A program made the translations under genes and the position numbers. Positions 42,723 to 54,700 of a stretch of DNA of 64,000 nt are shown here, piece by piece (the first letter of the stretch is position 1; each line of letters opens with the position of its first letter). Origin of the DNA: Orthonyx spaldingii (taxonomy: Eukaryota; Chordata; Aves; Passeriformes; Orthonychidae); contig VZTJ01005469.1 in assembly GCA_013397795.1 (NCBI GenBank), positions 613,713 through 677,712 of the forward strand, written 5' to 3'. The notes under the pieces were generated by a model that was not told the DNA's origin, searched no databases, and worked only from the letters and a program-made list of their open reading frames with translations.

Positions 42723-45245
42723 CATCAGACCAGCAATTCTACATTCAGATGTCTTCAGCCTAGGCACTTGGGCTTGGAGTCTAATGCATTGTAAATCAAA
42801 TCCATTTTTCCCTTCCGACACTCCTCCTCAGCTCCCTTGTTTTGTGTTTTATTTTGTGATACACTTTTACAATACCTTTCAATTTTTAAAGAAATCCTCT
42901 GTATTTTTCATTTACAAAAGTATTATCAAATATATGCTGCTACACAGATGTCATACACACATACACATACAAATGTAAAGATTCGTACAGTCCACTGAGG
43001 AAGTGGTTGTTTAAAATGAAGTCTCTCCCAATTCTTACATTAAGTGAGCTAATTAAATTGTACTATACTGCCAACCATAATTAAACAGAATATGGCAATT
43101 CTGCTTACCAGCTGCCAAAGCATACTGCTGTCCAGCAACTCAACAGAAAAGAGTGTTACATAAGGCTGACTGAGCCACTAAACTCTGCATTGGGCTTGTC
43201 TCTGAACTTCAGTTGATAAAAATTATAAGTGCATGTGATAAAGTCTGTGTTGTAACCACAGGTTCTGGTGAGTATCAGAGGAAGATTCTGCAGTGTAGTT
43301 TATGTGACATTAACTTCATTGGAGAGTGACTTAATGGAATGGCATGAATTTTACTTGAGATTTCTTGGTAAAATAGTCAAAAATGTAAAAGAGATGAGGA
43401 AACATCATCCCATTCAGAGAAGAATGGACTAAGTCTAGCCAGCAAGAACCTTTGAAGCTTTCTGACATACAGACAGTTCAGGTGTAGCTCTAAGTTGGGT
43501 AATCCAGGATATTCAGCAGTAGGAAGCACGTGGATCTCTGAAACTTGCATTTTCTATTTGCCATGGGATTCACCACCTGCGTGTAACCACCATCCCTTTC
43601 CTATGTCAATGAGTACCTGCTAGGTGAATGTTTTTGATATCTGGGGTTTGGGCCCCAATATTTGACTCACCCTGAGATGGAGAGAGAAGGTACCATTTAC
43701 GTTTACAGGTGAAAGTTTGCTATCTGCTTGCAAAAATGTTGCAATTTTGTTATGCAGAACCCTCAGAGAACAGGAAAAAGCCTCTCTTGAGAACACACAC
43801 AGGCAGAAATGCTCAGCTGACTGAGAAATACTGAGAGCACACATGCTATCAGATTTCTCATTCTCAGACTGGTGATCCCATTGCATCTGAGGAAAATACA
43901 CATCTGAGTGCCATCATTAAGTCATGCTCTCATGAATTGAAATGCTAAGATTTATGATTAAGGAGGGTGGTGGAATTACAAGGCCGAAATCACATGCATT
44001 TTTCAAAGTCACGTGTTTGGTAATTGTCATCAGTTAGCAAAAAGTCTGATCTACGAAAAAGATCTTAGAGTCAGAACCTGAGAGTCATTGATCAGAAGCT
44101 TGATTTTTCCCAATAATAACAGAAAAGTGTAACTTGCAGACATCATTGGGAAAGACAAAGGAGAAACAAATTTTACCTTCTATAGCTTCCTATTCCTGCT
44201 TAGTTACCCTCCGGATTAAGAGTGTGCACAACTGCCCCATCTCACCCCCTTCATGGATGTACCTTCCTTTTATGCATGAACCCTGACACAGAAAAGTGAT
44301 ACCACACCAAAATGAGCTCACAATTACAGTAACAGGGCTCTAGTAAATACTGACACATAACTGATGGCTGTTAGTCCAAGACCAGAAATGGTGAAGAAAG
44401 GAACAAGCAAAGTTGTGAGCCACTAGGAGCTTTCAGCCAATTAAAAGAAAAACAGATAGTAAAAAATAGGAGTCATTAGGGGATCAGATTAATGTGAATG
44501 TAGATTCCTTCCCAGTGGGAGCTACAACCAGCTGAAGAGTTGTGGTTTTAGCTCCCACAACCTTCTTTTTTCTAATGGACTCTGCTAGCATGTAGCAAAA
44601 ATCTTCTGTGTCTCAGCTCCACAGCCATCGACCTTTAGGGGCTTTGACTGAAGTTAGTGTTCAGTAAGTAATGTCTACATTTCAACACACAGTCACCACC
44701 ACTTGTAGGCACTTTGTTCCTTGACTTCCTTGCTGCCTTAACAGCAAATGAAGTGAAGCTGCAGTGAGCAACACAGGATTTCTCAAGGGAAAGAGTGCAT
44801 AGGTGAGAAAAGCAGATCTTTCTTTATATGTCATTCTCATGTTTTTGTCCCTTTTCCAGTGTGCTTCTCTGGTGTGTCCCTGGTCACCTCCAGAGCAGAA
44901 CAGCAGTGGTGAGGAGAGTGCTTAGATCTGGCAGGACATTGCTGGAGAATTTAGGGCTGCAGAATAGCTTTTAGCACCCCAGCTTCACACTAGTGACTAG
45001 TACACAGAGTCTTGGGATCAAGCCAGTCAGCACGTTTTGTAAGGAGATGTGGTGTTAGAACAGAATAGCTGAAACTAGAGGCTGTTATATTAGTGCTATT
45101 GATGATGTTTTGATACTTGCTGGAATACTTTCCCCTCCCTACCCAGTACTGTATTGTCATTTATGTCACTGCTTGTTGTGTGTTTTAAACGACTTCCATG
45201 TGATGCACTTTACACTGTAAATAAAGTTGCACCCTGTTTAGTACC
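42723..45245 (+). other. SVEP1 3' untranslated region (probable extent)
   Basis: The 3'UTR begins after the stop. The best polyadenylation signal is AATAAA at 45220-45225, about 2.5 kb downstream. ATTAAA variants at 43052 and 43080 could give a short form of about 0.4 kb. No other gene is visible in this stretch. The long form is an inference; no transcript evidence is available. Confidence 0.55.
45216..45225 (+). terminator. Probable SVEP1 poly(A) signal overlapping a Pumilio site
   Basis: TGTAAATA (45216-45223) fits the Pumilio element UGUAnAUA, and it overlaps AATAAA (45220-45225). A T-rich, GT-containing stretch follows within about 50 bases (ttctttttgtc), as expected for a downstream cleavage element. 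Confidence 0.6.
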
Positions 45246-46785
45246 TATATAGAGGCAACATTGCATTCTTTTTGTCATGCCTCAAAACAATGATGTTAAC
45301 CTACCTTTTAGGACCTGCTGGCAAAGACCAAGTATTAGGGAAATGGCCCTCCACTCAAGCAAAAAGACAAAATAATTGCCAGCAATCTTAAAAGGTTGTA
45401 TTGGAATAGTCCAGGTTTGATCTGCAGATAAAAATGCAGTTAGCACCTAATTTTCAAATCCTTTCTGCTGCTAGAGCATATTTTAAAACCTGTAAGGGCA
45501 AAATTTTCCATTGGCATAAAGAGACAGATTAAAACCTGCTTCGCTCACTACTGATTGAGATAGAGCTTGTTTTATTCTGTACCAGTACTGGAAGTTTTAA
45601 AGCTATGGTGATTATGGTAAAGCTATACCCATATTCCCAGAGAGATGAGGTAAAGAATGACTGTAGCAGAAAGAAAACTTTGTAACTCAAACACCACTCC
45701 TCCAAACAAGGAGCACATATGATACAACAGTCAAAAGATTTAGGATGTGAACTTTTTGGAGGTAATGTTGTAGGCCGTTCAATATTTTGATACACAGGAA
45801 CAAGTGGAGACTTGTAAGTGCAAAAATAGGTCAATGCTTGAAAGCACTCCCCTAAGACAGCAACTCAAAAGGTGGTGTGAGGTTACTGATAGAGTTGTTA
45901 ATGAAGCCCTGAAATTTAAAGTGTATCTTATAGAAAAGATAGAAATTTGCATCTCAGATTTGCAGGACTTTAAATACTGGTAATAATCCTGAGTGGGAGC
46001 AGCTGGCCTGCCTGTGCTTGTGGACTTGGATCTTGTGCATTCTCTAGAAACAGAGAACTGCCTTATTTAAAAGGAAGTGTGGCAAGAATGGGGCCTTTCC
46101 CTGGCCCTGTTCTCTTTGTTGAGAACGCTGAACAAGCTAAAACTCTGAAAGGAGTCTACTGACACCTATGTCTCTCTGCTTGGAAGTACACTGGGAAATG
46201 TTTATGTTAACTCCTGTCTCATGGGGAGCATCAAACAAGGTTAAGTGTGTGCCAGCCATTGTTACCATGAAAGTTACTTTTACACGTTAACAGCCTGACC
46301 AGAGATCTCTTTTGCATCTCAGCACAAGAACAGTTTGCACATCTCTGAATTGTCTTAGAGCAGTTTGAATCCTCACTGCAGGAAGGATCCCTGCTGCCTT
46401 TACCGCACTGCTGATTCTTTTCTGGAAGAACATACCCTGACCACACATTTCCAGCAGCGAGAGACAGGAATTGCAGTACCCAGAGGCAAGCCAGGTGGTA
46501 TGCAGTATCATTATTGATCTGTTTCTCTGAAGTTATTTCCATTCATGCACATCATGCAGAGCACTTCTTCACGTATCCACCCATTTACAGTGAGCTCCTC
46601 TCCCAGGAGCAGGGCTGCACTTCCATTACGCTTGTTTTCTAGCCTGATGAGTTGCTAGTGCCTGCCAGTATCAAGGTCTGTGGGCTCGCCACCTCTCTCC
46701 GCTGAGCTTGGAGCACTACAAAAGCTGATGCTCTTCACAAGCTGATTGACGTGGTTCTTCAGCTCAGGCTTGTCCATCCTGCCAG
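45246..46785. other. Intergenic, no gene recognised
   Basis: No exon, repeat family or RNA gene is recognised. Next to the LTR (46655-46765, minus strand) is a 40-codon extension starting MDKPELKNHVNQLVKS. It is in frame with the reading frame through the LTR, and I do not recognise it. Confidence 0.6.
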
Positions 46786-47320
46786 ATGTCCCTCCTGCAG
46801 ATGACCAGTGTGGCTTTTCTGTTTCCTCTATGGGCTCCTCCAGGCCGCCGAACCCCACCCTCAGTAGCCCCCTTACTCCGGAGGCTCCGATCCTGGGCCG
46901 GGAGGCGGCTGCTGCTCGCAGGTAAAGACAGACGCACAAGTTGCGTTTTATCAGTGTCCCTTTATTCTCCCTCCTGGAGGGAAAGCGGATAACAAGGTGT
47001 GTGGTGGAGAACGTGGCAAGACTGGCCCAGCCCCCCTCTCGCCTAGGTCCTTTATGCCCTCTGTCTGTCGAGGGCAAGGCGAGAGGCAAGCCAATAGGCA
47101 AATGACGAGCCCGTGACATCTGGCCAGTCCTGGGTGAACAGGGGAGGGATAGGTAGAATGCAGAGCTGCGAGAGGTCAGACCAGCAGGATGTCCCCGGTG
47201 GTCTGCACACTGCCACAGACCAGCACAACCACTTTGGGCTGTAAGAAGCATCATGCATGGCCTGGTGAATAGGACACTTGAGTTTCTCCCAGCCAGTGGC
47301 AGATTGCACCACCACAAAAA
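46786..47320 (-). mobile_element. Probable endogenous-retrovirus LTR (solo or fragment)
   Basis: Read on the minus strand, the order is that of an LTR. A U3-like part of about 270 bp lies at 47320-47057. A TATA-like cataaagg follows (complement of 47049-47056), then about 85 bp later AATAAA (complement of 46961-46966), then a GC- and CpG-rich U5-like part. Its probable start is tgactttt near 47320. I could not fix the outer TG/CA ends, find a target-site duplication or see a tRNA primer-binding site, so solo LTR and partial provirus remain open. A 223-codon open frame runs across it but has no recognisable domain. Confidence 0.62.
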
Positions 47321-50300
47321 AGTCACTTCAAGTCTTCCCGCTTTACACGTCAGATGATCCCCTCCTTCTCCCCCAGGATGCTGCAGATATAAAAAGACAA
47401 GATTTAAGCATGATTATCATCTTTACTAATGGTAGCCCTTCTGCAGATGTCATCTGCACACCTTACTGCTAGCTCAGTGGCCCAGCACTAACCTTTATCT
47501 TCTCAGTCTAGTGTCTTTGCTGAATGTAAATCTTCCTCCTTCAAATTTTCATTTGCAACCAACATCTGCTGAACAGATTGTCCTGAAAACTCAAGTTCTC
47601 TCTCTGTCTCCAGAAACTTTGAGGCTATGACAATGTCATCAAGCCCAGACTGGCACCAGTTCTATTTGGGACCTAGAGCCTGCATGCATGGCAAAGACCA
47701 GAAAAGGAGGCTGCTGGGCAGGGACAGGTTGTCACTGTGATACTGCTGGCCTGCACTATGTAGCAGGCCAGGTGCATGGTGAGGACTGACCCTGGATCTC
47801 TGCTCAGCGCTCTTCTCTCCTCAATGACAATTTTGCCCTGCTTTATCCCAGCAGCCTCAGGAAATCAGTCTGTTGTTATGCAACCCGGTGGCAAAGAACA
47901 ATCACAGCAGTCACCATTTCCAGCTTGTCTATACTCCTCAAAAAAATCCAGGGCTTTCCTGGCTGCCTCTTAGTCATGCCTTCCCTTCCTATCCCCTCCT
48001 AGCTGCTTCCTCAGTACAGTCCATTTATTTCATTTTATTTTCAATAGTTCGGCTGTAGTACTTCCTTCTCAGTTGGGAGTGGCATGATTTTTTGCAGCTA
48101 ACTCAGAAGTGACCAGGATTCATTGGATGTGAAGCCAGCAGCTTCATTGCCTGGGAGAGAGGCACAGTGTGAAGGGTGGTGAAGCTCTGCAATAGCCAGT
48201 GCAGGCAGGGCTGGCAGCCTCTGCAACACACAGTGGCAGCCCTGCGGAGCTGAGCACTCCTTCAGCTGCTGCTGCCTTGCCTTGCCTTGCCTTGCCATCC
48301 CTTCCTCTTGCACTCCTTGGCCATGCTTTCCATTTTACAGATACAGGTTATCCTTCCAGCTGCTGGGGGTATGTCTGCATTTTCCAGGCAGACACCAAAG
48401 GCACAGAGCAGCAGTGCATCCAGATCAGCTTGCAATAGCTGGGGAGAAGATGCTGTTGCCTTCTCCCTCTGCCCTGCAGCAGCTTAGGGTTGCCCTTTTT
48501 CCAGACATCTGCTTCACTGTTGTGGCTCACAATAGATTTCTGCATCTATCCTTGTCAGCTCTGTCCATGGGGCTGCAGTTTCATAGGTGAGGTCATGAGC
48601 AGGGTCCTGGGCTGGTGCACCAGGACACAGGAGTCCAGCAAGATGCAGAGATTCCATCTACCTCATGTGTACAGTAGGCAGGTCCCAAATATTTTTCAGT
48701 TATTAAGGGAATTACTGCTCTTGGCTGCTTCTGGAGGGTGCAATATAAACTGACAGCCTCCAAGCCACACATAGCACCAAAGTCAGGCTGCATGCCCATC
48801 CCCGGCTCAGCTGGGGAGGCAGACGATTCCTCAGGGAAAGGTAGGTTCACAACACCCTCTGCAAAAACCAAAACCTTGGAGTTGGACCTTGTCTTGGCTC
48901 CGCTGCTGCCTGTTCACCCTGGAAGAGGGTGGAACCAGGCAGTTAACACCAGGAATCAGACATGGGAGCCCAGAAAGGACCATAGTCCATCCCTGGAAAG
49001 TAGAATGGGGGCAGAAATGCCTGCAGTGGTTACTGGTGGTAGTGAACAGGGACAGTCTTCCAGCTCTGCCCAAGGAGAGCTTGGACACAACTCCAGATCC
49101 ATCTCACCTAGCATGTGGCATTTGGGGAATTCCTAAAGGTGACGGGAGGTTTTTCCATGCTGGAAAAAAAGGGGTGGCAAAATGGGAGGCTGTGTGGTAT
49201 GACAAGAATGGAAACCTCAAGAAATTTGCAGTTGAGAAAGCACTTAAGTATATGGTCATGTCATACAACCATTAAGGGTACTTAACTGCACCTATGCAGT
49301 GAAAAACACATTTAAGCATTCTTCTGGGCTGCAGCCTTAGTCATTACAAGATTATTATAAGTACGAAAAATGGTGTCTGCCCTGCAGACACTGGTGAGAT
49401 GACTGCTGAGTGCCTGACACTGAATATTTGCCATCAGCCGAATGCAAAAAGTTGGTAAAATAGGTGGCTGCCCAGTCAGGTATTACCAGGCCAGATGTCT
49501 GGTTTGATTTTATTAAATAGCTTGGTTAACAATCTAGTGTAAGGGATAAACAGCTTATTAATTAATCTTGTTTATTGCAGGGAAATGCTATAAGCACCTG
49601 TGAGAATAAATTATGTGAAGGAAGGATAATCATATTAAAGGGAAATGATGTGAAATTAAAGTTAGAAATGACAAGTCAGTGCTTCCTGAGGGGGAAAAAA
49701 AATAAACAAAATGAATGTGCCCCTGGGGAGGGAGGGAAGTGTGAAGGCAGGCAGGAGACCTGGCCATTCCCACCCACACTTGCTTTGGGTTTCATGCTTG
49801 GGAACAAGCAACCATGGCAGAGTCCTAGGCAGATGAGAGAAGAACAAAACAAAGACCAGCCCATAGCACTGGGGAGATGCAGCAACAGAGCTTGTGTGAA
49901 TTTTGTTTCATCTTAGTTTTTGGTGCCACAAAGGTATGATTTCTCTCTGGCCAGCACAAGTGAGATAATGTTGCTGCCATTCCTGTGTGTGCTGGCATAT
50001 GAAGCTGGCAGCTGGTGTCCACATGCAAGGAGGAGGAATGTCACGAAGTCTTGTGGCGTGATGCTCTGAAATGGCTGATTGATAAGGGAAAACAAACAGC
50101 CAGGTGGGGATGATGGGGAGGGGCAAGCAGACCCTGTTCATGCCACCAAGGATCACACTGCACAGCACCTGCTCAGAGTGTGGTTCTGCAACCTAAATGT
50201 TCTAGAAGTATGGGGTTGTTCTGATTTCATCCCTGGTAAGATTACATAAACCAGACATGAGTGGCTGTCGTGTATAAATACCACGTTTGGGGACACTTCA

Positions 50301-50778
50301 GAAAAGAGTCACTGATGTTGTATATAAAACAAAGGATTGAATATAAGTGGAGCAGATATTCCACTGCACCAAAAAGCATACGAGTTTTCTGGGTTACCTG
50401 TGGGCTGGGCTCCCTCTAAGGAAACACTGGACTTGATGAGTTGAGTTAGTGTAAAACAAGGCATGATACAGCATAATAAGCACACTGTAGAGTCAGAGAG
50501 CTCAATCCAGAAGGTTTCTTATATTTCTGTTTTCAAGAAGCTACTGGGGGTTTTTTGAGACTTTCACTTTTCATTTGTGAAAAGATGTAAAAGTAGTATA
50601 GAACGCAGTCTGGCTGGGGATGAATGACTCGGTACACAGACTCTGAAAACCATAAAGCACTTAAGGACCAAGGATTAGAAGAACGAGCCCTGTCCATCCA
50701 CTTACATTTCCCAGAAGATCTGTAATTGGGCCTTAGGGCAATAGAGGTAAAAGCTGTGCAGCAAAAGTGAATTGTTAA
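47321..50778. other. Intergenic, no gene recognised
   Basis: Moderately GC-rich sequence with many short open frames on both strands and no recognised domain. It contains a TTGCC pentanucleotide repeat at 48274-48296. Confidence 0.6.
48274..48296. repeat. Short (TTGCC)4 tandem repeat
   Basis: GCC followed by four exact copies of TTGCC. A small microsatellite, likely to vary in copy number. Confidence 0.9.
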
Positions 50779-51722
50779 AGATCACAGAATTATAGAATTG
50801 TTAAGATTGGAAAACAGCTCTAAGAACATTGAGTCCAACTCTTAATTTTGCGCTACCAAGACCACCACTAAACCAAGTGCCACATTTACATGTCTTTTAA
50901 ATATCTCCAAGGATGGTGACTTCTGGGCAGCCGTTTTCAATGCTTAGCAACCCTTCCAGCGAAAAAAAAGTACTAATATCCAATCTAAACCTCCCTGGTG
51001 CAACTTGAGGCTGTTTCCACTCATCCTGTCACTTGTTATCTGGGACCAGAGAACGACCCTTATCTGGCTACAACATCCTTTCAGGTAGTTTCCTTTTCTC
51101 CAGGCTAAACATCCTAGCTCCCTCAGTTACTCTTCATGAGACTTGTGCTCCAGAACCTTCCCCAGCTCCACTGCCCTCCTCTGGACATGCTCCAGCACCT
51201 CAGTGTCAGATTTCTTATAGTGAGGTGCACAAATCTGAACACCACATTCAAGGTGGGGCCTCACCAGTGCCCAGTACAAGGGGGACGGTCACTGCCCCAC
51301 AGTCCTGGTCTGAAACTATTGCTGATACAGGCCAGGATTCCATTGTATTTCTTGGCCACCTGAGCTCACTGCTGGCTTATGTTTGGCCAGATGTTGACCG
51401 TCCCCCTGTGGTCCTTTTCTGCTGGGCAGCTTTCCAGCCACTCCTCCCATCATCATGTGAGGTTGTTGTGACCCAAGTGCAGCATCTGGCTCATGGCCTT
51501 GTTGAACCTCATACAATTGGCATCAGCCTACCATTCCAGACTGTTCAGATCCCTCTGCAGAGCCTTCCAGCAGATCAACACTCCCACCCAGCTTGGTGTC
51601 ATTTGCAAACTGACTGCAGGTGCCATCAGTCCCTTCATCCAGATCATTGATAAAGATTTTAAACAGGACTGACCCCAACACTGAACCCTGGGGTACACCA
51701 CTAGGGACCATTTCCCCTTTGA
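50779..51722 (-). repeat. CR1 LINE fragment (minus strand), 5' truncated
   Basis: The minus strand carries the reverse-transcriptase motif region VPSGVPQGSVLGSVLFKIF, then INDLDEG, with the decayed catalytic block FANDTKLGG (51711-51580), where an intact element has FADD. The rest of ORF2 is broken by stops and indels, and the 3' end lies at about 50779-50800 (plus strand atcacagaattatagaattg). This copy extends further 5' than the other two. Confidence 0.9.
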
Positions 51723-54700
51723 ATTATGGGGGCTTCATTCTACTCCGTATTCCTGCCTTTCAGCTCAATTACCCTGAGGACAACCAATCCTAGTGTTAAA
51801 GACTGAGGCAAAGAATACCTGAAGTAGGCTTGCACAAGAACTTGCCTTCAGTGGTATCAGATCAAGTTCCCTGACAGACCCAAAAAGGCTCAGGACCCTG
51901 CCACATTTGACATGCAGTTGGGTGCACTGCCTCTCTCAGTCCTGTGCTCATCACCAGTGGGTGCCTTTGGACCCAAAAGACACCCCCAGCAATCAGTATT
52001 CATAGTTGGGCAAAGGCTCCTCTCTGTAGTTTAATGAAATTCAAATCAAATCAAGGATCAGAACCTATATGAGGGGTCAGTGGGCTAGAGCAGGAAATAA
52101 CAACTAGGGTGACTACCTGTCAAAGGACAACAAGACCACAATTGGATTTTCCACGTAGTCCAACACACCAAAAAATTCCATTGGGAAATAAAGTGACTTG
52201 GGCATCACTTAATCCAGAAAATCTCTGCTATCAGAAAACCTTCATGGCTGATATTCCCCATCAGATGAGTCATTTCTGTACCTCCCTCATGCACATACAC
52301 GTGCAAAGAGGAGCCACTGTCTGCCACTTGTGGGGAAGTAGTGCTGACTCTTGTGCCAGCGCCACATCTCCCTAGGCATGGATTGAGAGTCCATGGGCTG
52401 TAAGGGACAAACCAGATCAGCTCCCCATGCTTCAAGTGACTTCTCCTAATTTACAGATGTCAAAAGCCTGTTGGTTGGAGGTTAATTGTGCCCTGCCTAT
52501 GCAGGCGTGGTGAGACCGGCAGGCATCTTCAGGGCTACAAAGCAGTGAGCCAGACACACAGTAGCCCATGCCCTGCAGCCTGGCACAGTAAGACCCCTTG
52601 CAGGGGCAGCACTCCTGCTCCACACAGCAGCCACATGCAGTGCCCAGTGTGAAGCAACAGAGAAGCAATGCCCAGCGTGTTGTCTCAGCTGCTTTGGAGG
52701 AACTGTATACAGGGTGTATATCTCCAAAGTGCTTGGGTGCAACCAGCCCCATAGAGGGGTGTTTTAAGGCCAGAAGTGAGTACCATACGTCCTGCAGGAA
52801 GCAGGGGTGTGGCAAATGGGACCCTGAGCAGACAACCCCTGAGGGGTCTTGTGAGGAAAAGTCAAGTCTTCAGGGCAACAAAGCTGTTGTCCCTCTGCAG
52901 ACTGAAAGGAAACTTCACTGGCCTCGATCTCTCGCACTAGCATGAAGCTGTAATGTCAAAACCCAGGCTTGTCCTCCAAGAGCAAAGTTATGTCCTGTGT
53001 GGCCTCCTGCTGTACTATAACAGGGCCACAGAACTCCTTGGTCCCCTGCAGTCAGACAGAGCTGCTGCCAGGGCAGCAGCCAGGCTTTTACAAAAGGGTG
53101 TCAGAAGCTCAGGTCCCTCTGCCACCCCTGCCTAGGTATGGTGGGTTGACGGGATGGATGCTGCTGCTGCTCTCAGTTCCTGCCTGCACGCATGTGTTGC
53201 TGCAGCTGGGTTGATTTGCACTCTTCTTCTGATAAGATGAAGTGTGGGTGTCACTTAGTGTGATGCTGGGCTGGTGTCCTGAGTGTCACAGGGCAGATCC
53301 TGTGCAGATGGGCGTGAGCTTGGCCAGTTTTCAGACCACAGCCACATGTAATTAATTTCCATAGCAAGACTTGCAGGTATTGATGTCATCTACAAAGATG
53401 GGGAAACTAAAGCACAGGTATCAGGTAATCTTCTCAGCCATGCACTGGAGATGGAGAGATACAGTCTGGGTTGGAGCTGGGACTTTCCAGTTCCTCTCCC
53501 AGGCTGTACTGCTGCCTACTCATGTCTCCAAAGCACAGCTTGTACTCAGTGGCTGCTGGGGCTCTCAGAGATGTGGTGGGGTGTCTGAGGATGCAGGAGG
53601 AAGAGTGCCACATGTCACCACTACCAGGGTACCCTCTGCCTCAAAGGCAGACAGAGGAGTATTCGAGAAACCTTGGGGGAGCCACATGTCTGATCACATA
53701 GCAGATCATCAGGACCATAAAAGCAGCAAATAACTGGAAGCAGAGAGAAATAAAATAGATCTGAGTGAGCAAAAAGCTGAGTCTTAGGATGCAATGGGTT
53801 TGGGCCTTCAGGCTTACCATTCCCTTTGTGCAAGAATGCAGAGCTTTGCCTGTTGTAGCTCTGCAGGGCTCTGTGCTGCTTAGTCCTTACAAAGTTTTTC
53901 TAGAAAATGGCAGTATTTCAGTTTCCCTCTGTCTCTAGCCACTGCATCAGCAGCGCTGCCCACCAGATCTGACGCAACCAGATGTGAATTACTGCAACTA
54001 CATATCCTCTGCTGAAGGTGCCTGTTAGAATAGAGGAACAAAAAAAGAGAGAAACTCAACGAAAGCCAGATGTGTTATAAGTTTGTTTCATGGTGTTCAG
54101 TCTTGTCTGGAAAGATCCAGGTCAGACCTGGTGCATTCCTGCTTGCTAGGAGGAGGCACTGGGCAGCAGTCACCCTCGGCCCCAACAGCCCGCCCTGGAC
54201 AGAAACAGTGGAAGGCCTGAGAACAGGCTTTTAGCCCTGCTGATACTTCTCATACCCACACAACCCCAAATCAGTCTACCTGGGGTTCCAGTAGCTGTAT
54301 TTTGCCTGCAGACACAGCTCCTGACTCAGACCAGCCTGGCAACCCCAAAAGAGAGGGCCCACACACTGGGATTTTTGTTGGGGGATTGGATCCTTCATCC
54401 CCACTGAGCAATGCACAGCTCCCACACCAGTGCAGAAAAGAGGTCTACGTTGCACTACAATGAGAAGCTCCTCTGCCTTCTCCCTGAAAATGGTGCTTGC
54501 ACCCAGGTACCTGAAGAGCTTTGCTACCATGGGTAAAACAGTCCTTGAGGGTCCTTTTCTGAAGGAATTTTGCTCTGCTCTTGGTGAAAACAGACATTTA
54601 GCTGCTTTTTCCTAGAAGAGGTTGTTTTCATTGGTCTTCCTCCAAAGCATCTTTAGGAGGAAGGACTGCTTTTACCATATGAGCAAAGCAAGTACATACT

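Noticed and set aside
48738..49136. 132-codon plus-strand open frame
   Set aside because: Low-complexity composition with no family resemblance and an overlapping rival frame at 48889; probably chance.
51033..51650. 205-codon plus-strand open frame
   Set aside because: It lies antisense to the CR1 reverse-transcriptase fragment and encodes nothing recognisable.
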